Source of the DNA: Lachnospiraceae bacterium
Lineage (GTDB): Bacteria; Bacillota; Clostridia; Lachnospirales; Lachnospiraceae
Direction of reading: 5' to 3'
Length of the DNA stretch: 11,212 nucleotides
Assembly (NCBI GenBank): GCA_017461685.1
Contig: JAFTXF010000160.1
Span: 1-11,212, forward strand
Part shown: piece after piece, positions 6,196 to 11,212 of the stretch
Position numbering within the stretch: the first letter of the stretch is position 1
Layout: the number at the start of each line of letters is the position of its first letter
Notes under the pieces: generated by a model
Database searches by the model: none
Seen by the model: only the letters and a program-made list of their open reading frames with translations
What the model was told of the DNA's origin: nothing
Position numbers and translations under genes: made by a program

Positions 6196-7566
6196 TTACT
6201 TCACCGTAATCTCACTGAACATATCATAATACCCTACAGTATCCTTATCAGAAATAACTGTGACATTTAACACATCATACAGTCTGTGATATGCCTGGAA
6301 CACGTCCCCTTCAAAGCCGGTACATCCAAGGGACAAGAGGTATTCCCCGCCCTGCAGGCTCATAACCTGAGTAAAGGTTACTTCCTTCACCTCGCCGGCA
6401 GACACGCTGTCCAAAAACGCCTTCTCATACATAGTATTGGTGCCGGTAATTTCGGTGCCTCGGGCATTTTTGAATTTGTAGGTAAAAATCGGCGCCGGCT
6501 TGTCCACATGAAACTTAACCTTGTAATGAATGGTAAACTCCGTTCCTTTCACAATGGCCGTGGTCCGTACGCCCTTGTCGTCTGTAATATAATAATCAAA
6601 AATCTCTGCTTCCTTGGTACCGTATTCCAGAAGCCTTGGATTGTATCCGGCTTGTCCTGCTCCCGTAGCTGCAGGCTGTGCACTTTGCCCCTTTTGTGCA
6701 GTGTCGAACTTCCCATGCTCGCCTACCACAGAAGCACCAGCCTGTGCACTATTTCCGGCCTGTTCTGCCGCCAGTGCTCGAATCTCCTCGTCATCCAGTA
6801 AAGAATTTTCCTCATCGGCTACCTGATACTGCCCTACCAGCACCTGCTTGTAAGCATCTATCATATCCCGGGCAAGGCCCTCTCCCAGCTTCTCGCCCTT
6901 ATTCAATAAAATAACGCGGTCGCAATATTTCTGGATACTGGACAGGTCATGACTTACAAATACAATGGTCTTACCCATCTGCTTAAATTCTTCAAATTTA
7001 TGATAACACTTGGCCTGAAAAAATACATCACCTACGCTGAGGGCCTCATCTACAATCAAAATCTCCGGCTCGATATTAATAGCAACCGCAAAAGCCAGTC
7101 GCACAAACATACCGGAAGAATAAGTCTTAACCGGCTGGTACACGTAATCGCCGATGTCGGCAAAGGACAGAATATCGTCCATTTTGGCAGTTATTTCTTC
7201 CTCAGTAAATCCCATCATAGTACCGTTTAAGTACACATTCTCGATACCATTATATTCCATATTAAAGCCGGCACCCAACTCCAGAAGCGCGGAAATACGG
7301 CCGTTCACCGTCACCTTACCGGCAGTGGGATTTACCACACCGGTAATAATCTTTAAAATGGTAGACTTACCGGAACCATTGGTACCGATAATCCCCACGC
7401 ACTCACCCTGACGGATTTCAAAATCAATACCCTTTAAAGCCTCATGCTGTTTATAATTGTGCCTGCCTATACCAAGCGCATCCAGTACTCTGTGGAAAGG
7501 CTTCTGATATAATTTGTATACTTTTTTAACGCCCTCTACCGAGATAGCAATTTTCTTCTCACTCAT
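6196..7566 (-). CDS. wzt: Polysaccharide ABC exporter ATPase with Wzt-type C-terminal domain
   Basis: This 456-residue ATPase powers export of a lipid-linked polysaccharide together with the permease encoded just upstream. The nucleotide-binding domain shows Walker A GTNGSGKST (61-69), the signature YSSGM (149-153, the variant usual in the Wzt/TagH family), Walker B EILIVDE (168-174) and the switch histidine in VSHD (204-207). A low-complexity Ala/Gln/Gly linker (about 266-309) leads to a beta-sandwich C-terminal domain (about 311-456) like that of Wzt. In Wzt that domain recognises the finished end of the glycan, so some end-modification before export is likely here. The frame can be extended to a GTG at 7605 and an ATG at 7584, but AAGGGTG just before 7566 and the normal family N-terminus (MSEKKIAISVEGVKK) favour 7566. 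Its stop lies 17 nt before the next gene. Confidence 0.92.
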   Translation of the reverse strand: MSEKKIAISVEGVKKVYKLYQKPFHRVLDALGIGRHNYKQHEALKGIDFEIRQGECVGIIGTNGSGKSTILKIITGVVNPTAGKVTVNGRISALLELGAGFNMEYNGIENVYLNGTMMGFTEEEITAKMDDILSFADIGDYVYQPVKTYSSGMFVRLAFAVAINIEPEILIVDEALSVGDVFFQAKCYHKFEEFKQMGKTIVFVSHDLSSIQKYCDRVILLNKGEKLGEGLARDMIDAYKQVLVGQYQVADEENSLLDDEEIRALAAEQAGNSAQAGASVVGEHGKFDTAQKGQSAQPAATGAGQAGYNPRLLEYGTKEAEIFDYYITDDKGVRTTAIVKGTEFTIHYKVKFHVDKPAPIFTYKFKNARGTEITGTNTMYEKAFLDSVSAGEVKEVTFTQVMSLQGGEYLLSLGCTGFEGDVFQAYHRLYDVLNVTVISDKDTVGYYDMFSEITVK

Positions 7567-7569
7567 AAA

Positions 7570-7576
7570 CACCCTT
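7570..7576 (-). promoter_or_regulatory. Ribosome binding site deciding the wzt start
   Basis: AAGGGTG on the minus strand, three bases before the ATG at 7566, with the AAGG core six to seven bases away. Neither the GTG at 7605 nor the ATG at 7584 has a comparable site. Confidence 0.6.
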
Positions 7577-7645
7577 ATATGCATCTGCAATAATTTTTTA
7601 TGCACAATCTGTCAGAGAATCTTGACAGTCACACATTTAATAATC

Positions 7646-8449
7646 CTATAACACATCTGCAAAATGAAATTTCAGCTTGTCAAATAATTTACGTCCCAGC
7701 CACAAAAGCCCCAGAGATACTACCCAGAAATACAGCGTATACAACGGTCTTTCCCAGAACCACTGCCCGCCGTAAATGGCATTCCGGTAACCGGTCACCA
7801 CATAGCACACCGGATTCAGCTGAATAATAAAGGCTATCACAGAACTCCAACGGTCCGCCATGGAAATATCCCATAACACCGGCGTAGCCCACATGCCAAG
7901 CTGCAGTCCGATAGCGATAATCTGGGTCAAATCCCGGAAAAACACCACGATGGCACTGGTAATATAACTAACCCCCAATGCAAATACAAAAAGTCCCAGA
8001 CTGTAGTACACAATCTGAATCATATAAAGGCTCGGCCTGTATCCATAAAGAAAGGACACGATCAGCAGCACACCCGCAAAAAAGGCATGGATAAACAGTG
8101 CCGCAGTTACCCGAACTATGGGCAAAATATTAATATTAAATACCACTTTTTTCACAAGGTACTGATATTCCAGCAAACTGGCCGTACCGTTATTTAAAGC
8201 TTCACTAAAGAAAAACCAGGGCACCAGCCCGGCTGTCAGAAACAGCACATACGGTACATTGACACCTTCTGCAATGCTTTGATATTTTTGATTCATAATG
8301 CCCTGAAATACAAACCAGTACATAAGCACCGTTACCACCGGCTGAATCATGGCCCACACAGCACCTAGAGAAGAGCCGGCATATCGCTTCTTAAAGTCAT
8401 TCCGTGCCAGCTTCCAGATGAGATGCCTGTTTACAAAAAATTCCTTCAT
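7646..8449 (-). CDS. wzm: Polysaccharide ABC exporter permease (ABC-2 type, Wzm/TagG-like)
   Basis: This 267-residue inner-membrane protein forms the channel through which the ATPase encoded next exports a lipid-linked glycan. The family signature is clear: the cytoplasmic N-terminal segment with RNDFKKRYAGSSLGAVWAMIQP (about 17-37, an amphipathic helix leading into the first membrane span), LVPWFFFSEAL in the second span, and FFRDLTQI (170-177) before the fifth. Six hydrophobic segments can be seen at about 30-52, 66-88, 112-137, 142-170, 174-195 and 234-253. The length is typical of this family. The start at 8449 has a weak AAGGA about 11 bases upstream. The gene ends about 80 nt before the wzt start, and the pairing of permease then ATPase is the standard order. 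Homologues export O-antigens, teichoic acids or rhamnan-type polymers; the substrate here is not decided by the sequence. Confidence 0.92.
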   Translation of the reverse strand: MKEFFVNRHLIWKLARNDFKKRYAGSSLGAVWAMIQPVVTVLMYWFVFQGIMNQKYQSIAEGVNVPYVLFLTAGLVPWFFFSEALNNGTASLLEYQYLVKKVVFNINILPIVRVTAALFIHAFFAGVLLIVSFLYGYRPSLYMIQIVYYSLGLFVFALGVSYITSAIVVFFRDLTQIIAIGLQLGMWATPVLWDISMADRWSSVIAFIIQLNPVCYVVTGYRNAIYGGQWFWERPLYTLYFWVVSLGLLWLGRKLFDKLKFHFADVL

Positions 8450-8589
8450 ATAGATACAAATCCTTCGTTTACACTTTTATCCGCCAAGCCTCACGCCTGT
8501 CGGATTATATTTTTCGGCAGACAGATACCGCCTGCCGAATCATAAATCTTTCTATTTCCTCAAGGTATGCAAGTATCCCAGACAGTTAC
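8450..8589. other. Gap between rfbC and wzm with a small hairpin
   Basis: This is a 140-base non-coding gap. It contains an 8-bp stem, TTCGGCAG (8513-8520) with CTGCCGAA (8532-8539), around an 11-base loop. A related direct repeat, CGCCTGTCGGAT and CGCCTGCCGAAT, overlaps it. No T-run follows on the minus strand, so a terminator is not supported; it could be a processing or leader structure for the export genes, which is only a possibility. Confidence 0.35.
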
Positions 8590-9153
8590 TTATTTCTGCT
8601 TGCTTGCAATATACGCACTAAGCCCGCTCCACTTCTGGTCTCTGTCGCTCAAAATAATCTCCATATCCTCCGGAATCGGCCATTCCACGCCGATTTCAGG
8701 GTCATTATACATCAAACCGCCCTCGTCATTCGGATGATAAAATTCCGTACACTTATATGCAAACTCTGCATAGTCACTAAGTACAAGAAAACCGTGCGCA
8801 AACCCCTTTGGAACAAAGAACTGCTTTTTATTGTCCTCGGATAAAAGCACACCAAACCACTGACCGAAGGTAGCACTGCCTTCACGCAAATCTACTGCCA
8901 CGTCAAATACCTCGCCGCGTATCGCACGCACCAGCTTGCCCTGCGGATGTTCCTTCTGGAAATGCAAACCGCGCAGTACACCTCTCCTGGAAGCAGACTG
9001 GTTGTCCTGTACAAACACTTCAGATATACCGGCTTCCTTATAATCATTGTAATTGTATGTCTCCATAAAATAGCCTCTGCTATCTCCAAATACGGTCGGT
9101 GTAATCACCTTTAACCCTTCAATATGACAGGTTTCTACTGTAATCTTACCCAT
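8590..9153 (-). CDS. rfbC: dTDP-4-dehydrorhamnose 3,5-epimerase
   Basis: This 187-residue cytosolic enzyme epimerises C3 and C5 of dTDP-4-dehydro-6-deoxyglucose, the third step to dTDP-L-rhamnose. The RmlC cupin motifs are all present in order: DSRGYFMETY (24-33), RRGVLRGLHFQ (56-66, with the catalytic histidine H64), VAVDLR (85-90), FFVPKGFAHGFLVLSD (112-127), FAYKCTEFYHP (131-141, with the catalytic tyrosine region at Y139) and DPEIGVEWP (151-159). The length is normal for the family. An AGGAG site seven bases before the ATG at 9153 supports the start. It follows rfbA after a 175-base gap and precedes the export permease, linking rhamnose supply to the exported glycan. The neighbouring pathway genes rfbB and rfbD are not in the window. 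Confidence 0.96.
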   Translation of the reverse strand: MGKITVETCHIEGLKVITPTVFGDSRGYFMETYNYNDYKEAGISEVFVQDNQSASRRGVLRGLHFQKEHPQGKLVRAIRGEVFDVAVDLREGSATFGQWFGVLLSEDNKKQFFVPKGFAHGFLVLSDYAEFAYKCTEFYHPNDEGGLMYNDPEIGVEWPIPEDMEIILSDRDQKWSGLSAYIASKQK

Positions 9154-9328
9154 AACGCTCTCCTACTTATTCCTTACCGTTATATTTCCGGCTTTTCTGC
9201 CAAATTATGACTGCTTGCCGTGAGCATATCACTTTTTTGTTACCGATTTATAAACTGACTGTTCTGATATTTTCTGCTTTCGTCCTATAAATCCGTCACT
9301 TTATCTCTGCTATTTTTTATCGCCTCTT
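9154..9328. other. Gap between rfbA and rfbC, no clear feature
   Basis: A 175-base AT-rich spacer. I looked for terminators, promoters and remnants of the E1/E2 repeats. I found only isolated A/T-rich hexamers without a properly spaced partner. It is long enough to hold a promoter for rfbC, but none can be supported by eye. Confidence 0.4.
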
Positions 9329-10198
9329 TTATAAACCGTTGGCAACATCCACTAAATACTTACCATAAGCAGTCTTCATCAAAGGCTCTGCCAGCTTAAG
9401 CAGCTGCTCTCTGTCAATAAAGCCTCTCTTATACGCAATTTCCTCAATACAGGACACATATAAGCCCTGTCTCTTCTGCAATGCAGACACGAAATCCGCT
9501 GCCTCCAACAACGCATCATGATTACCGGTATCCAGCCATGCAAAACCTCTGCCCATGGTCTCTACACGCAAAGTACCTCTGCGTAGATATTCGTTATTAA
9601 TGCTGGTAATTTCGATTTCACCTCTTGCACTCGGCTTAACATTCTTGGCAATTTCCACTACGTCATTGTCATAGAAATATAAGCCCGGCACTGCGTAATT
9701 GCTCTTCGGATGCTCCGGCTTCTCCTCTATGGAAATAGCCATACCGTTCTCGTCAAATTCCACCACACCGTACTCTCTAGGGTCACGCACGTAATAACCG
9801 AAAATAGTAGCACCGCTTTCTCTTTCCGCAACGGTTTTCAACAGCTTGGAGAAGCTCTGTCCGTAGAAAATATTGTCGCCCAAAACCAAAGCTACATTAT
9901 CATCACCGATAAACTCTTCGCCGATAATAAAGGCATCTGCAAGGCCTCTAGGCTGCTCCTGTACCGCATACGCAAATTTCATCCCCAGCTGACTGCCGTC
10001 ACCCAATAATTCCTCAAACACCGGCAAATCTCTCGGCGTGGAAATAATAAGTACCTCTCTGATACCTGCCAGCATCAAAGTTGACAGTGGGTAATAAATC
10101 ATCGGTTTGTCATAAACCGGCATAATCTGCTTGGAAATCGCCTTGGTTAATGGATAAAGTCTGGTGCCGGAACCACCGGCTAAAATAATTCCTTTCAT
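9329..10198 (-). CDS. rfbA: Glucose-1-phosphate thymidylyltransferase
   Basis: This 289-residue cytosolic enzyme joins glucose-1-phosphate and dTTP to give dTDP-glucose, the first step of dTDP-L-rhamnose synthesis. It has the full RmlA motif set: the nucleotide-binding loop GGSGTRLYPLT (8-18), KQIMPVYDKPMIYYPLS (23-39), the metal-binding aspartate in LGDNIFYG (106-113, D108), EEKPEHPKSNYAVPGLYFYD (158-177) for sugar binding, and LDTGNHDAL (222-230). Length and both ends match the family, so it is complete. GAAGGAG sits just upstream of the ATG at 10198. The upstream neighbour is a GH25 lysozyme gene 85 nt away and the downstream neighbour is rfbC, so this is probably the first glycan gene of the group. 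Confidence 0.97.
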   Translation of the reverse strand: MKGIILAGGSGTRLYPLTKAISKQIMPVYDKPMIYYPLSTLMLAGIREVLIISTPRDLPVFEELLGDGSQLGMKFAYAVQEQPRGLADAFIIGEEFIGDDNVALVLGDNIFYGQSFSKLLKTVAERESGATIFGYYVRDPREYGVVEFDENGMAISIEEKPEHPKSNYAVPGLYFYDNDVVEIAKNVKPSARGEIEITSINNEYLRRGTLRVETMGRGFAWLDTGNHDALLEAADFVSALQKRQGLYVSCIEEIAYKRGFIDREQLLKLAEPLMKTAYGKYLVDVANGL

Positions 10199-10283
10199 GA
10201 ATTTCTCCTTCGTTTTCTATAAATTATAGATAATTGCAAACCACTGATATTGTTTCTGATTTTCAGCTCGTCTTTGTTTACAA

Positions 10284-11212
10284 TTAATATCCCAAATAGC
10301 TCATATTTAAGTCTACTGCACCTTTAATACCGGAAATAGAGCCGGTGCAGGAATACTGCCACATATCGTATTTGCCCGTGTAAGTAGGCTCCTTGGCATA
10401 TTGTGCCAGCCAGATCTTGTAACCGGACAGTGCACCTGCATCAATATAACTCTGCAGCCAGGTCTTATTGGCATAAACACCCGCCTGGTAGCCCGCATTG
10501 GCAATGGTCTGGCAGAACGCTTTACATACTGCCGTTCTGGTGGCCACATCCAGTCCGTCTGCACGTCCGTTGTGGGCACTGTTAGAATATTCCACATCCA
10601 GGAAAATCGGGAATGTAAGCTGATATCCGCTCACCAGGTTTAATACCATGGAGGCCTCCTCTACCGCTTCGATTTCATCCAGCGCCTGAGAGAAGAAGTA
10701 CACGCCTACCTTTAATCCTGCATTAATTGCTCCGTTAATATTATAGCGGAATTTGGAATCCTCTACAAGAACACCGGAACCGTAACCGCGGTATCCGCAT
10801 CGGATAATGACATAATCCACGCCGGAATTTGCTACTGCATTCCAGTCAATAGAGCCATTGTGACTGGATACGTCAATACCCATCACACCGGAGCCACTGT
10901 TTAGTCTGCCTTTAGAGTCAAAGTTGTATACTGCACCCCGGATAATCTGTTCGCCGGTCACGGCATTTCCATTGGCATCAAAATAATATACATAACCGTC
11001 AATGGTATTCCAGCCGGTATATTTGTAGCCTGAACCCTTTATATAAAACTTCATATCTGCTTTATTGTAATCAGAGGTCATGGCCACTCTGTATGTATCG
11101 CCTTCCTTTACATATACGTCGACGCCTTCCTTTGTCTTCAGTGCCATTTCCGGAACCGGTGAAGGACTTGGTGACGGTGTCGGACTTGGCGTCGGCGACG
11201 GACTTGGTGACG
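10284..11212 (-). CDS. GH25 lysozyme (muramidase) with Ser/Thr-Pro linker, 5' end outside the window
   Basis: This secreted or wall-bound muramidase would cleave the N-acetylmuramic acid beta-1,4 bond of peptidoglycan. Residues are counted from the Met at 11147, but the frame stays open to the window edge, so that Met is probably internal and the N-terminus with any signal peptide is missing. Upstream of it lies a (Ser/Thr)-Pro linker of at least 17 residues. Residues about 41-85 hold two aromatic-glycine repeats of the cell-wall-binding type (GYVYYFDANGNAVTG; GAVYNFDSKGRLNSG). The GH25 domain spans about 88-287: GIDVSSHNG (90-98, D92), IFLDVE (181-186, acidic pair D184 and E186, the catalytic centre), YAKEPTYTGKYDMWQY, and VDLNMSYLGY at the end. 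It lies directly before rfbA on the same strand. Lysozymes near surface-polymer genes may remodel the wall for assembly; whether this one is co-transcribed is not clear. Confidence 0.9.
   Translation of the reverse strand, partial: SPSPSPTPSPTPSPSPSPVPEMALKTKEGVDVYVKEGDTYRVAMTSDYNKADMKFYIKGSGYKYTGWNTIDGYVYYFDANGNAVTGEQIIRGAVYNFDSKGRLNSGSGVMGIDVSSHNGSIDWNAVANSGVDYVIIRCGYRGYGSGVLVEDSKFRYNINGAINAGLKVGVYFFSQALDEIEAVEEASMVLNLVSGYQLTFPIFLDVEYSNSAHNGRADGLDVATRTAVCKAFCQTIANAGYQAGVYANKTWLQSYIDAGALSGYKIWLAQYAKEPTYTGKYDMWQYSCTGSISGIKGAVDLNMSYLGY
11164..11212 (-). repeat. 18-bp tandem repeat encoding the Ser/Thr-Pro linker
   Basis: Two complete 18-base units (11164-11181, 11182-11199) and a partial third, each starting GGACTTGG on the plus strand and running off the window edge. 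Each unit encodes six alternating Pro and Ser/Thr residues, so unit number would change linker length without a frameshift. Confidence 0.8.

Noticed and set aside
7567..7605. Longer ATPase start at GTG 7605 or ATG 7584
   Set aside because: Neither has a ribosome binding site, and family members begin near the MSEKK sequence at 7566.
7609..7628. CTGTCA/TGACAG hairpin between wzm and wzt
   Set aside because: A 6-bp stem with an 8-base loop and no further support; expected by chance at this length.
8513..8539. 8-bp hairpin as a terminator after rfbC
   Set aside because: The loop is 11 bases, and on the minus strand the stem is followed by A-rich sequence, not a T-run.
10216..10230. TATAAT on the minus strand within the palindrome TCTATAAATTATAGA, as a -10 box for rfbA
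   Set aside because: The distance to the start codon fits, but no acceptable -35 hexamer lies 16-18 bases upstream.

Overview
The window reads as one stretch of a low-to-mid GC Gram-positive genome, most likely a gut Clostridia of the Lachnospiraceae type. That placement is inferred from the AGGAGG-type ribosome binding sites, the GH25 lysozyme with a Ser/Thr-Pro linker, and the style of the polysaccharide proteins; it rests on no marker gene. All eight genes lie on the minus strand, so transcription runs from high to low coordinates.

In transcription order the window holds: a GH25 cell-wall lysozyme cut off by the window edge (10284-11212); rfbA (9329-10198) and rfbC (8590-9153), two of the four dTDP-L-rhamnose genes; an ABC-2 export permease (7646-8449) and its ATPase with a Wzt-type C-terminal domain (6196-7566); a large protein with a degenerate methyltransferase-like domain followed by a kinase-like domain (4175-6178); a GT2 glycosyltransferase (2030-3937); and a TIR-Sel1 repeat protein (119-1711). 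The natural reading is synthesis, possible end-modification and ABC export of a rhamnose-containing surface glycan, with a TIR protein as last gene. rfbB and rfbD are not in the window.

The most unusual content is two related non-coding elements, E1 (1786-2032, 247 bp) and E2 (3965-4169, 205 bp). They lie in opposite orientation on either side of the glycosyltransferase gene. Each has nearly perfect terminal inverted repeats of about 46-49 bp. E1 is flanked by a perfect 11-bp direct repeat and E2 by a 9/10-bp one, as expected of target-site duplications. The arms of the two copies differ from each other at 14 of 50 positions, and at 12 of these both arms changed together so that pairing was kept. 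Both sites share TCCTTTAT, which is ATAAAGGA on the coding strand. Removing E1 and one duplication copy restores an in-frame 11-codon extension of the glycosyltransferase, whose present TAG stop is supplied by the element. Without the elements the genes would be 22 and 27 nt apart, a tight operon. The elements carry no ORF of their own, so they look like a non-autonomous, MITE-like, strongly folding family. I could not match it to a named one.
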